Made by a program: the position numbers and the translations under genes. The notes beneath the pieces were generated by a model that had not been told where the DNA came from, searched no databases, and worked only from the letters and a program-made list of their open reading frames with translations. Below, piece after piece: positions 7,965 to 16,888 of a DNA stretch of 64,000 bases. Source of the stretch: CAIWHR01 sp963724975. GTDB lineage: Bacteria > Pseudomonadota > Gammaproteobacteria > Burkholderiales > Casimicrobiaceae. The stretch lies in contig CAVRXB010000001.1 of assembly GCA_963724975.1 (NCBI GenBank), positions 1 to 64,000 on the forward strand, given 5' to 3'. Each line of letters begins with the position of its first letter. The first letter of the stretch is position 1.

Positions 7965-8861
7965 TTGGCCGCAGCGTCGCCTGCGCGAACCCTGGAAGCG
8001 CAGGAGCGCCGCTTCGCGTTTGTGCTGCTGTTGCCCGCGCTCGCGGTGCTCGTGCTCACGACCACAGCGCCGCTCGTCTATCTCGCGTGGAACAGCATGC
8101 AGCGGCTGGACCTCGGCATGCCGTGGTTATCCGGTTTCGCGGGTCTCGGCAACTACACGAAGATGGGAAGCGATCCTCGCTTCTGGAATTCCCTCGCGCT
8201 CACTGGCATCTACACCGCGTCGACGGTCGTGTTGCAGGTGGTGATCGGGCTTTCGCTGGCGCTTCTCGTGCTGTCGATTCCACGCGGCCAGGGCATCCTG
8301 CGCGTCGCGGCGATCCTGCCGATCGTGCTCGCGCCGGTGGTTGTCGGCTTGTTCTGGCGCACGCTGGTCCTCGCGCCGGATTTCGGCCTCGTCGACCTCG
8401 TTACACGAGCGTTGGGCTTGGGTAGCCACAACTGGCTCGGCGATCCGCAGCTCGCGCTCATTTCTGTCATTGCGATCCACACGTGGCAATGGACGCCCTT
8501 CGCCTTCCTCGTGCTGCTGGCCTCGCTCGCGACGCTGCCGCCCGATATCTATGAAGCGGCGCGGCTCGATCGCGCAACGGCGTGGAAGCGCTTCGTGCAC
8601 ATCACGCTGCCACTCTTGCGGCCCGCCATCGTGATGGTCGTGATCCTGCGCATGATGACGGCGCTGTCGGCATTCGCGGCGATCTTTGCGGCCACCGGCG
8701 GCGGACCCGGCTCAGCGACCGAAATCCTCAACCTCTACGCGTACCGCACATCGTTCAGCGAGCTGAATCTCGGCTATGGCGCGTCGCTTGCGATGGTGCT
8801 TCTCGCGATCACGCTCGGCATCTCGTTCGTGATGTTTCGCTTGCGCAGGGCACGGCGATGA
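7965..8861 (+). CDS. ABC transporter permease (MalF/UgpA type)
   Basis: The 298-residue inner-membrane protein starts at TTG 7965, three bases after the binding-protein stop. About six hydrophobic helices are visible, the first being FVLLLPALAVLVLTTTAPLVY. The EAA loop that contacts the ATPase is present as YEAARLDRATAWKRFVHITL, with the conserved Gly of the usual EAAxxDGA motif replaced by Arg-Ala. It would pair with the second permease at 8923 as a heterodimer. No other unusual features were seen. Confidence 0.92.
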   Translation: MAAASPARTLEAQERRFAFVLLLPALAVLVLTTTAPLVYLAWNSMQRLDLGMPWLSGFAGLGNYTKMGSDPRFWNSLALTGIYTASTVVLQVVIGLSLALLVLSIPRGQGILRVAAILPIVLAPVVVGLFWRTLVLAPDFGLVDLVTRALGLGSHNWLGDPQLALISVIAIHTWQWTPFAFLVLLASLATLPPDIYEAARLDRATAWKRFVHITLPLLRPAIVMVVILRMMTALSAFAAIFAATGGGPGSATEILNLYAYRTSFSELNLGYGASLAMVLLAITLGISFVMFRLRRARR

Positions 8862-8922
8862 GCCCGAAGGGCCGCCCCGAGGGCGAATTCGTCCCGAAGC
8901 GCTGCGCGCGGAGGGTAGTCCA
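8862..8922. repeat. Short GC-rich intergenic repeat, copy A
   Basis: The 61-base spacer between the two permease genes carries GAAGGGCCGCCCCGAGGGCG then AATTCGTC. It resembles the spacer at 9748-9835, sharing GAAGGGCCGC, CCGAG and GCGAAT in order. Elements of this sort are scattered in Burkholderiales genomes (general knowledge); here they interrupt an otherwise tight operon. Confidence 0.55.
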
Positions 8923-9747
8923 GTGAGGCGCGTCGCGCTCGCCACTGTCGCGGGATTCGGTGTCGCAGTATGGGTCTTTCCCGTGCTGTGGGGCTTCCTC
9001 ACGTCGTTCAAGACCGAGCGCGACGTGCTCGCCTATCCGCCCGTGCTCTTCTTCACGCCGACGCTCGCCAATTACCGCGAAGTGATATTTGGCGCGTCGT
9101 CGATCGTGCCGAATCTCGTGTCGAGCGCGATAGTCGCGACTGCGGCGACGATACTCACTATGCTGATCGCGGTGCCGGCGGCCTACGCGCTCGGCCGGTT
9201 GCGCTATCCCGCGAAGCGCGCGTCGGGCTTCTACATTCTCGTCACGCAAATGCTGCCGCCGGTCGGGCTCATCATTCCGTACTACCTGGTGCTGCAGAAG
9301 CTCGGCGTGCTCGACTCGTACGGCGGCCTCACCGTCATCTACCTCACGTTCGCGCTGCCGTTCGCGATCTGGCTCATGGTGTCGTACTTCGAGGACGTGC
9401 CGCTCGAGATGGAGGAAGCCGCGCTGCTCGATCGCGCGGGGCGATTGCGCGCACTGTGGTACGTGATCCTGCCGCAGGTGCGCGGCGGCATCGCCGTGAC
9501 GACGATCTTCGTGTTCCTCAACGCATGGAACGAGTTCATGTTCGCGGTCGTCCTCGGCGGCAATCGCGTGCGGACGGTGACCGTGGCGATGTTCAACTTC
9601 ATCTCGGTCGAGCAGACGCAATGGGCGAAGCTCGCCGCAGGCGCGATGCTCGCCATGTTGCCCGTCGTCCTGCTCGGCTTTGCCGCGCAGCGGCACATCG
9701 TCAAGGGATTGACGGTCGGCGCAGTCAAAGGCGGCGGCCGGCGATGA
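8923..9747 (+). CDS. ABC transporter permease (MalG/UgpE type)
   Basis: This 274-residue inner-membrane protein starts at GTG 8923 (MRRVALATVAGFGVAVWVFP). It has six hydrophobic helices and the EAA motif EMEEAALLDRAGRLRALWYV, followed by the usual LPQVRGGIAVTTIFVF helix and a WNEFMFA segment typical of MalG-like subunits. It is the second half of the translocation pore with the permease at 7965. It is separated from its neighbours on both sides by related GC-rich repeats. Confidence 0.92.
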   Translation: MRRVALATVAGFGVAVWVFPVLWGFLTSFKTERDVLAYPPVLFFTPTLANYREVIFGASSIVPNLVSSAIVATAATILTMLIAVPAAYALGRLRYPAKRASGFYILVTQMLPPVGLIIPYYLVLQKLGVLDSYGGLTVIYLTFALPFAIWLMVSYFEDVPLEMEEAALLDRAGRLRALWYVILPQVRGGIAVTTIFVFLNAWNEFMFAVVLGGNRVRTVTVAMFNFISVEQTQWAKLAAGAMLAMLPVVLLGFAAQRHIVKGLTVGAVKGGGRR

Positions 9748-9835
9748 GCGTGAAGGGCCGCTCCCGAGCGCGAATAGCGCCCCCGCTGGGGGCAGCGAGC
9801 GACGAATTCGCCTTTGTCGCGAGCGCGAGGGCTCA
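9748..9835. repeat. Short GC-rich intergenic repeat, copy B, with hairpin
   Basis: The 88-base spacer before the ATPase gene shares its first part with copy A (GAAGGGCCGC). It also contains a perfect GCCCCC-GCT-GGGGGC hairpin, then GACGAATTCG. There is no U-tract, so it is not a standard terminator, but it could slow or attenuate transcription between the permease and ATPase genes. Confidence 0.55.
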
Positions 9836-10876
9836 ATGAGCGTTCGCCTCGAAGGCATCGTCAAGCGGCACGGCACGACGACCGTGCTGCACGGCGTCGA
9901 CCTCGCCATCGAGCCCGGCGAGTTCCTCGTGCTGCTCGGACCCTCGGGCTCGGGCAAGACGACGACCTTACGCATCCTCGCCGGTCTCGAGTCGGTGAGC
10001 GCGGGACGTGTGCTGATGGACGGGCAAGACGTCACGACGCAGGAGCCCGGCGCGCGCGACGTCGCGATGGTGTTCCAGAGCTACGCGCTGTATCCGCACA
10101 TGACCGTGGCGCAGAACATCGGCTTTCCGTTGAAGATGGTCGGCACCGGTGAGGTGGAAATGTCCCTCGCCGTCGCCGATGCCGCGGCCAAGGTCGGCAT
10201 CGATCATCTGCTCGACCGCATGCCCGGCCAGCTCTCGGGCGGACAGCAGCAGCGCTGCGCCCTCGCCCGCGCCATCGTGCGCAAGCCGCGCCTCTTTCTG
10301 CTCGACGAGCCGCTGTCCAATCTCGATGCCAAGCTGCGCCTCGAGACGCGGCTCGAGCTGCACGCCCTGCAACGCGTGCTCGGCGCGACCACGGTGTACG
10401 TCACGCACGACCAGGAAGAGGCAATGACGCTCGCCGACCGCATCGCCGTTTTCATGGACGGCCGCATCGTGCAGATCGGCACGCCGCGCGAAGTATTCGC
10501 CCGGCCGCACACGGTCGATGTCGCGACCTTCATCGGCACGCCACCGATGAATCTCATGCCGGGCGTGTGGGAAGGCGATAGCGTCGCGGTCGACGGCCAC
10601 GCGCTGCCGTTGATGTCGGTTACGCCGTCGGCGCGCGAGGTCACGCTCGGAGTGCGGCCGAACGATCTTCGCATCGCGGACACCGGGCTTCCGGCGCGCA
10701 TCGAGCGCGTCGAGGATTTGGGCGACAGCAGCATCGTGAGCGTCACCAGTGGAGGCCGTCTGTTCAAGCTGAAGAGCGATCGCCTGCCTCTCGTCCTGGA
10801 AGGCGATGCAGTGCATGTGAGCTTCGCGCCGGGCGCGGCGCATCTTTTCGACCGGCAAACAGGAACGCGACTATGA
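9836..10876 (+). CDS. ABC transporter ATP-binding protein (MalK/UgpC type)
   Basis: The 346-residue cytoplasmic ATPase has Walker A GPSGSGKTT (residues 35-43), Q-loop MVFQSYALYPHMTV, signature LSGGQQQR, Walker B LFLLDEPLSNLD and the switch His in VYVTHDQEEAMTLAD. A C-terminal TOBE-like regulatory domain (LGVRPNDLRI) is typical of MalK/UgpC importers. Its last codons overlap the sulfatase start by four bases (ATGA), so the two are translationally coupled. Confidence 0.95.
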   Translation: MSVRLEGIVKRHGTTTVLHGVDLAIEPGEFLVLLGPSGSGKTTTLRILAGLESVSAGRVLMDGQDVTTQEPGARDVAMVFQSYALYPHMTVAQNIGFPLKMVGTGEVEMSLAVADAAAKVGIDHLLDRMPGQLSGGQQQRCALARAIVRKPRLFLLDEPLSNLDAKLRLETRLELHALQRVLGATTVYVTHDQEEAMTLADRIAVFMDGRIVQIGTPREVFARPHTVDVATFIGTPPMNLMPGVWEGDSVAVDGHALPLMSVTPSAREVTLGVRPNDLRIADTGLPARIERVEDLGDSSIVSVTSGGRLFKLKSDRLPLVLEGDAVHVSFAPGAAHLFDRQTGTRL

Positions 10877-12495
10877 AATCCGCTCGACCCAATATCGTCC
10901 TCATCCTGAACGACGATATGGGCTTCTCCGACATCGGCTGCTACGGCGGCGAAATCGACACGCCGAACCTCGATCGCCTCGCCGCCAACGGGCTGCGCTT
11001 CTCGCAGTTCTACAACACCGCGCGCTGCAGCCCGTCGCGCGCGTCGATGCTGACCGGATTGCATCCGCACCAAACGGGCGTCGGCATCCTCACGTACGAC
11101 TCGGGGCCCGAAGGTTACGCCGGCAACCTCAATCACCGCTGCGTGACGATCCCGCAGGCGTTGAAGCGCAACGGCTATCGCACGTACATGAGCGGCAAGT
11201 GGCACATCGCGAGCAGCCTGACCAAGCCGACCGATACCTGGCCGCTGCAGCGCGGCTTCGACGATTTCTTCGGCACCATCATCGGCGCGGGTAGTTTTTA
11301 CGATCCGAACACGCTCACGCGCGGCAACGACAACGTCGAGCATGAGGCGAAGGAAAACCCTGCGTTCTTCTACACCGACGCGATCAGCGACCAGGCCGTC
11401 GCTTTCATCGACAAGCACGCGCGCGAGCATGCGGGGACGCCCTTCTTCGAGTACGTCGCCTACACCGCGCCGCACTGGCCGCTGCACGCGCACGACGAGG
11501 ACATCGCAAAGTACAAGGGCCGCTTCGACAAGGGATGGGACGCGCTGCGCGAAGCCCGCCTCGACAAGCTCGTCGAGTGGGGCATTCTGCACGGGGGGTG
11601 GAAGCTGTCGCCGCGTGACCCGACGCAGCCACCGTGGCCTGTGGCCGAGCACAAGGCGTGGCTGCTGCGCTGCATGGAGGTGTACGCGGCGCAGGTCGAT
11701 CGGATGGACCAGGGCATCGGGCGCATCGTTGCCGCGCTCGAGCGCCACGGGCGCCTCGACGATACGGTGATCGTGTTCCTGTCCGACAACGGCGCCTGCG
11801 CCGAGGACATTCCGGAAAACGTCACCGTCGACGAGCTCGTTAACAAGTTAATGATCGCCAAGTCGCATACCCGTGCGGGCGAGCCGGTGCACTTCGGCAA
11901 CGACCCGGCGCGCATGCCGGGTCCCGAAAACACGTACCAGAGCTACGGCACCGCCTGGGCGAACCTTTCGAACACGCCGTTCCGCTTGTACAAGCATTGG
12001 ATTCACGAAGGCGGCATCTCGACGCCCCTCATCGTGCATTGGCCGGACGGCATCGCGGACAAGGGCGGCGTGCGCCACGCGCCGGGCTATCTGCCCGACA
12101 TCATGGCGACGATCCTCGATCTCACCGGCAGTGAATATCCAAAGAGCTTCGACGGCCACGACATCGAGCCGCTCGAAGGCGCGTCGCTGCGTCCGGTGTT
12201 CGACCAGGACGCCAACATTCGGACGCCGATGCTCTGGGAGCACGAAGGCAATGCCGCGGTCCGCATCGGCAAATGGAAGCTCGTGCGCAATTATCCAGGG
12301 CCCTGGGAGCTCTACGACATGGAGGCGGATCGCACCGAGCTCAACGATCTCGCCGCGCAGCATCCGTCCAAAGTGCAAGCGATGTCGCGGCAATACGATG
12401 CCTGGGCGGCGCGCTGCGGGGTCATTCCGCGCGAGAAAATCCTCGAACTCATGAAGAGTCAGGGCGTGACGCGCGCGTTCTGGGAGAAATCGTAA
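10873..12495 (+). CDS. Arylsulfatase-type sulfatase, cytoplasmic
   Basis: The 540-residue member of the alkaline phosphatase superfamily begins PNIVLILNDDMGFSDIGCYG, with metal-binding Asp14 and Asp15. The formylglycine motif CSPSR has its Cys at residue 52. Further active-site segments are SGKWHI, APHWPLHAH and the metal-site VFLSDNGACAED. There is no signal peptide, so it should act in the cytoplasm on an imported sulfate ester. This fits its ATGA coupling to the ABC ATPase. Cys52 must be oxidised to formylglycine; no maturase gene lies nearby, so it would be supplied from elsewhere. The substrate is not identifiable. Confidence 0.9.
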   Translation: MKSARPNIVLILNDDMGFSDIGCYGGEIDTPNLDRLAANGLRFSQFYNTARCSPSRASMLTGLHPHQTGVGILTYDSGPEGYAGNLNHRCVTIPQALKRNGYRTYMSGKWHIASSLTKPTDTWPLQRGFDDFFGTIIGAGSFYDPNTLTRGNDNVEHEAKENPAFFYTDAISDQAVAFIDKHAREHAGTPFFEYVAYTAPHWPLHAHDEDIAKYKGRFDKGWDALREARLDKLVEWGILHGGWKLSPRDPTQPPWPVAEHKAWLLRCMEVYAAQVDRMDQGIGRIVAALERHGRLDDTVIVFLSDNGACAEDIPENVTVDELVNKLMIAKSHTRAGEPVHFGNDPARMPGPENTYQSYGTAWANLSNTPFRLYKHWIHEGGISTPLIVHWPDGIADKGGVRHAPGYLPDIMATILDLTGSEYPKSFDGHDIEPLEGASLRPVFDQDANIRTPMLWEHEGNAAVRIGKWKLVRNYPGPWELYDMEADRTELNDLAAQHPSKVQAMSRQYDAWAARCGVIPREKILELMKSQGVTRAFWEKS

Positions 12496-12583
12496 AGGCC
12501 GATGGGCGCGCGGCGAGCAACAACGGGTTTCGCGTCGCGGTGTAAACGCTCAGTGCTTCGCTGGCCGGTGCTCTGATCAGAGT

Positions 12584-15500
12584 CTACTGCCATCGGCGCG
12601 CAGTCTGGAACGCCTGATAGTTGAGCCAGGCGCACGCAGGAGATTCGTTGTCGCGCCGCTGGGTACGCATGCGGGCCAGCATCGCCTGTACCGGCACACG
12701 GAGCCGCTCCCCGAACGTCGCGTACGCACGCTGGACGGTTTCGCAGCTGCGGTGGAGGTCCGGCGTCACGGCAAGCTCCACCAGCAACGCCCGCGTGGCA
12801 TCGACCTCCCTTCCCGTGAGCGCGCTGGCGATCGCGAGCGTATCCCAGTCCTCTGCACGCGCGCTTCGGCGCGAGCCGCTGAATGCGAGCGCGTGGAGCG
12901 CAAGCTGGCGCGCCGTTTCCGGTTGCGGCGGGCGCACGCTCAAGTGAAGGATCGCAAGAAATCCCGCGATGTTCGGATCGCGCGGATCGGCCGCGAATGC
13001 GCGCATTCCGAGGTTGAGTGCATCCGCCGTGCGACCCGATTCGAACACCCACTTTGCCTCCTCGTAGAGTCGGCGGGCGCGCACGGGGTCGCGCGGCCCC
13101 GGAAAATAAAGTTGTTCGCTGTACCAGGGCCCGTGCGCTGCGTTGACCACGCCGGCGCTCTGCGCGGGGTGATCAGCAACCGCAGCCATCCACAGCGTGC
13201 TGGTGGCGTCGGCGCGCGCCTGCGCCGCGACGCGCGGCAACGAGTCGGACAGCATGCGCCGCGCCTGCTCGGCGAGCGCATCGTCCGTGTCATCCGTCGT
13301 TGAGATGCTCGCGAGCATCCGTGCCGGCGGTGGCGTCATCGGGCGAGGCGCGGGATTGATTACGGGTGCAGGAAAAGGCGAAGGCGGCGTTGCGGAGGGC
13401 GACGACTCTGTCGACGGCATTACCGGTGCGGGTGTGGGTGCAGCTGTAGGTGTCGGCGCACGCGATTCAGGCGCGCTCACCTCCGCTTGCGCGGGGCGAA
13501 CAGGCGCGCGCACGGGCTCGGCAACCGAAGGCGAAGCCTTCATGTTTCGTTCCTCGACCGGAGCCGCTTTCTGATTGTCGAGGCCGAACGCTTTGAGAAC
13601 ACTCTGCACGGTCTCCTGCCAGGCGTCGCGTGGACGCGGGTTTACGGTGCGGGGTGTCGCCACGGCAGCGCCCTGCGGTTTGGTGGTCGCAACGGGTGGT
13701 GGCTTGCTGGCCTCGCTCCCGGGACGCGTCAAAGGCGTTCGTCGCGCCTCTTCAACGCCGCTGGAATCGGCAGCGGCGGGCGCGATTGCGGGTGCGATCG
13801 CGGGCGCGCTTGGCTGCGCGAGTGACGCGGCAGGCGCTGCGGACGCGGCTCCGCGCGAGTCGGTGGTCGTTTCCGACGGCGAGTCGATGCGTATTGCGGA
13901 TTGTGGCGCAGCCGAAGGCGCCGCGGCGGCAGCGAGCTCCGGTGCGGTGGAAACCGGTCGCGCGACGGGCGGCATCGGCGCTTGTCGCGCAGAACTCATC
14001 GGCGATATGGGCGATGTGCTCGACAACGCAACGTCTTGCCGCGGTTTTGGCGAAGCAATCGCCGTGCGCGAACGGCTCGTATCCCTCGCGGGCGGGACAG
14101 CGCGCGCGACTTGGGGCGGACGCGGTGCCGATGCCGAACCCGATCCCGCACGCTTCGTCTGTTCGCCGGGTTTGCCGCGCAACTTCGCGGATTTGCGGAA
14201 CGGCGTGTGCGATGCGGCCGAATCGGCACTCTTTCGAGGCGCGGGCTCCTCTGCTGCAGGAGCAGAACCGCCCGACGTGGCGGGTGGCTCCGGCGCACGC
14301 GCTTCGGTGTCCGCAGATTCCGAATCCGCCGGCGCGGGCGCGCGAGACTCGCTTGTGTCGTCGCCGTGCTTTTCAACCGGCGGCGGCGCATCGTTTGTTC
14401 CAACAACGGCGTCGCGCTCCGCGGCGGAATTTGCCGGCCCGACCGGCGTCGGTGCAGCCGCGCGCGAATCCGCGCTCGCCAACGTCGGGCCTCCCGGCTT
14501 AGGTTCACCGCTCAACCGCGAACGCAGCTCGGCGAAGGCTTCGCGTGCCTGATCCGCGAGCGGATGCATGGGATCGCCGATGAACGCGGGACATGCGAGC
14601 GCGACGAGTCCCGACATCGCAAGCATGGCGGCTCGCGAGACCTTGCGCCGCTGCCTTCTTTGCACGGCAACGACATCGAGCGACGGAACGGGCAGCGTGA
14701 CTCGTGCTCGCGGCGTTCGGAAGACGGCCGGCACGATGATTGTTTGCGCCGTGACCAGCGAGACCGGCGAGACCGGCGCGGCTTCGCTGGTCTGCAACGG
14801 AATCGCGATTCGCGTCAGCGGTGTGACGAGCGAATGCGCCGCAGGGATCTCGACGTCGCGCGCGAGCGTCCAGCCATCCGCGAGCGACGCAACCAGGTCC
14901 GGCTCGCCAAGATGCGCAGCTGTAATCTCCATCAGCTCGCGATGGGGACGCCAAAACGAGTAGTCGCCATCGTGACAGTCGCGCAACCGAAAGATCAGCG
15001 CCCGGGCGTTGTCGTAACGCTTCGCGGTCCAGACCCGCTCAAAGCCATCGCCGGCGGCCTGCGCTTCGTCGGGGAGGTAGCGCTTCAGCATCGCCGCCAG
15101 GCTGTAGAGGTCGCAGCGCCAATCGAGCTCCTGTGTGAGCTGAAGGTCGCCGGCGCGACCGGCCTCGAGGGCGACGAGGAGGCGCGGAGACTGGTAGTCG
15201 TAATCCTTCTGCCAGCCGATGGGCAATGCCGTGGCCAGGCTTTCGCGCGACACGAGAGAGAACGCGAAGTCGATCAGCGCTAGTTGGGTGAATGTGGCGC
15301 GCAGACGAACGCCGTCCGATGCGTCGGGATCGAAGGTCGTCGGGGCATAGGGGATGCAGATGTTGTCTGCCTTGATGTCGAGGTGAACGAGCTGCAGCGC
15401 ATGAATCTCGTCGAGGGCGGCGATGCAATGATGCGCGAGCGCCCACCAGTGTGCGCAATCCTCGAACACGTGCCGCAGCACGGCGCCGCTGCGCGCAACC

Positions 15501-15817
15501 GGAAGCAGCGTCGCCCATTGGTCGACGGTGACGCCGGCATCGTAGGTCTGCACCTGGCGCATGCCGCCTTCGTCGCCGCCGTCGTACCTGACCACACCCG
15601 GCACGCAGCGAATTCCATGTCCGATCAGGCGCGCGAGGATGCGCCATTCGCGCTCGGTCCATTGCCGGAAATCGGCGTCTCCCGTTTCGAGAAAGCGCTT
15701 GGTGTAGCGGCGCCTTTCGCCCGGGCGGACGGCCTCGCGGAACACCTCGACGTGCTCGCCCGTCGCCATCTTGAGGCGGCTGCAGCCGAATACGCGTTCA
15801 ATCTGCTCGGGCGTCAT
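12584..15817 (-). CDS. Membrane Ser/Thr protein kinase with long Pro/Ala spacer and TPR-like C-terminus
   Basis: About 1077 residues from ATG 15817. Residues 1-330 form a eukaryotic-type kinase: catalytic loop HLDIKADN (His145, Asp147, Lys149, Asn152), metal-site DFA at 183 instead of DFG, then YQSPR in the APE position. A transmembrane helix (about 392-412, AMLAMSGLVALACPAFIG) follows a basic stretch. Residues 413-830 are Ala/Pro/Ser-rich and probably disordered in the periplasm. The end (from about 830) is helical and TPR-like (AKWVFESGRTADALNLGMRA). The ATG overlaps the phosphatase TGA by four bases. The topology recalls PknB but with a different sensor. The Arg-rich plus-strand frames opposite the spacer are shadows. 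Confidence 0.85.
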   Translation of the reverse strand: MTPEQIERVFGCSRLKMATGEHVEVFREAVRPGERRRYTKRFLETGDADFRQWTEREWRILARLIGHGIRCVPGVVRYDGGDEGGMRQVQTYDAGVTVDQWATLLPVARSGAVLRHVFEDCAHWWALAHHCIAALDEIHALQLVHLDIKADNICIPYAPTTFDPDASDGVRLRATFTQLALIDFAFSLVSRESLATALPIGWQKDYDYQSPRLLVALEAGRAGDLQLTQELDWRCDLYSLAAMLKRYLPDEAQAAGDGFERVWTAKRYDNARALIFRLRDCHDGDYSFWRPHRELMEITAAHLGEPDLVASLADGWTLARDVEIPAAHSLVTPLTRIAIPLQTSEAAPVSPVSLVTAQTIIVPAVFRTPRARVTLPVPSLDVVAVQRRQRRKVSRAAMLAMSGLVALACPAFIGDPMHPLADQAREAFAELRSRLSGEPKPGGPTLASADSRAAAPTPVGPANSAAERDAVVGTNDAPPPVEKHGDDTSESRAPAPADSESADTEARAPEPPATSGGSAPAAEEPAPRKSADSAASHTPFRKSAKLRGKPGEQTKRAGSGSASAPRPPQVARAVPPARDTSRSRTAIASPKPRQDVALSSTSPISPMSSARQAPMPPVARPVSTAPELAAAAAPSAAPQSAIRIDSPSETTTDSRGAASAAPAASLAQPSAPAIAPAIAPAAADSSGVEEARRTPLTRPGSEASKPPPVATTKPQGAAVATPRTVNPRPRDAWQETVQSVLKAFGLDNQKAAPVEERNMKASPSVAEPVRAPVRPAQAEVSAPESRAPTPTAAPTPAPVMPSTESSPSATPPSPFPAPVINPAPRPMTPPPARMLASISTTDDTDDALAEQARRMLSDSLPRVAAQARADATSTLWMAAVADHPAQSAGVVNAAHGPWYSEQLYFPGPRDPVRARRLYEEAKWVFESGRTADALNLGMRAFAADPRDPNIAGFLAILHLSVRPPQPETARQLALHALAFSGSRRSARAEDWDTLAIASALTGREVDATRALLVELAVTPDLHRSCETVQRAYATFGERLRVPVQAMLARMRTQRRDNESPACAWLNYQAFQTARRWQ

Positions 15818-16888
15818 GGTGGCCCCCCAGACTGTGAAAAGGCATCGTGCAGCACCTGCCGCGCCGCGGCCCGGTCGCCCGCGAGGAACACTGCGATCAG
15901 GGCGACGAATGCAATCAGGACACCGATGGCCAGTCACGCGCGCGAGCCGGCCGATGCCGCGATCCTCGCGCTGCACGACCAGCACCGTCGCATCGTCGTG
16001 GCTGCCGCGCGTGCGCGCGTGCTCGATCAGGTCGATGCAGCGTCTTGAGAGCGGCGAGGGCTCCGCGAACGAGCGGACGATCTCGCGCGCATCCGCGTGC
16101 TTGTGGACACCGTCGCTGCACAGCACCAGCATCTCGCCTGCACCGAGCTTCACGAAGCGGACATTCGGCGCATCGACCGCGCCGTTGCCGACCATGCGCG
16201 ACGGATCGTCGAGCGATCCTCCGGGCGGCGGTATTTCGCCGAGGTTGCGATAGGTGTCATCGACGGTGAGGAGCTCGGCCTCGGCGTCGCCGATCCGTTC
16301 CATGGCCGGCACGTGGTAGATGCGGCAATCGCCGACCCACGCGATCAGCCAATGCGACGGCGATGCACCTGTTCTCGCGCATAGTGCTACGGTCGCGGCG
16401 CCGCACTCGTCGGTGTGGCTCGCAAGCGTGCTTGCGATCGCGCGATCGGCATCGAGCAGCGCGGTGCGCACCGCTTCGGCATCGTGCCGCCGTCCTTCAA
16501 GTGCGCGATGAAGCCGCGAGACAAGCTCTTTGCTCACGTACGAGGCCGAGGCGCCGCCGCCCACGCCGTCGGCGACCACGAATAAGGTCGGCGCTCCGTC
16601 GATCGGGCTGTGGCTGTCTTCGTTCACGGCGTGGATGGGCCCACGCGAAGAGGCCACCGCCGCTCGTAGATGCGCTCCGCCGGTCGAAAATTGCGCATCC
16701 GCCCACTCAGTTCCCTGAGTTATCCCCTGAGCGGTACCCTGCGCAGTTCCCTGCGGATGCGCGTCGTCGCGAGCGCCGGCGCCGGATCCGGCGGGCGCCG
16801 CCCACACGACATGACGCGGCGTCAAGACGCTCACGCACGCGCTCCGTGTGATACGTGCGGCAAGTTCGTCGCCATGCTCATGCGGCAC
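15814..16888 (-). CDS. PP2C-type Ser/Thr phosphatase with C-terminal membrane helix, one frameshift
   Basis: This PP2C-family phosphatase of about 358 residues shows the metal-binding motifs NEDS, VVADGVGGGASA, VLCSDGVHKHA and HDDATVLVV. The open frame as written runs into the kinase. The joining stretch (15830-15940) is Arg/Cys-rich, while the neighbouring frame encodes a clean helix AIGVLIAFVALIAVFLAG and ends with TGA exactly on the kinase ATG. One extra base near 15935-15945, beside a CGCGCGCG run, explains this. So it is probably a separate membrane-anchored phosphatase that reverses the kinase. The start is GTG 16888, overlapping the FHA gene end by 11 bases; later starts are possible. 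Confidence 0.85.

Noticed and set aside
8809..11748. Long minus-strand frames opposite the ABC permease, ATPase and sulfatase genes
   Set aside because: Arg/His-rich mirror translations without motifs. The plus-strand genes are complete and overlapping in an operon.
12752..16851. Several long plus-strand open frames opposite the kinase/phosphatase genes, including one of over 450 codons
   Set aside because: They are Arg/Ala-rich shadows produced by high GC at third positions. They show no family motifs, while the minus strand carries clear kinase and PP2C motifs.
15814..16888. Genuine PP2C-kinase fusion protein
   Set aside because: The alternate frame gives a membrane helix and a stop overlapping the kinase ATG, a far more typical arrangement than the Arg/Cys-rich linker.
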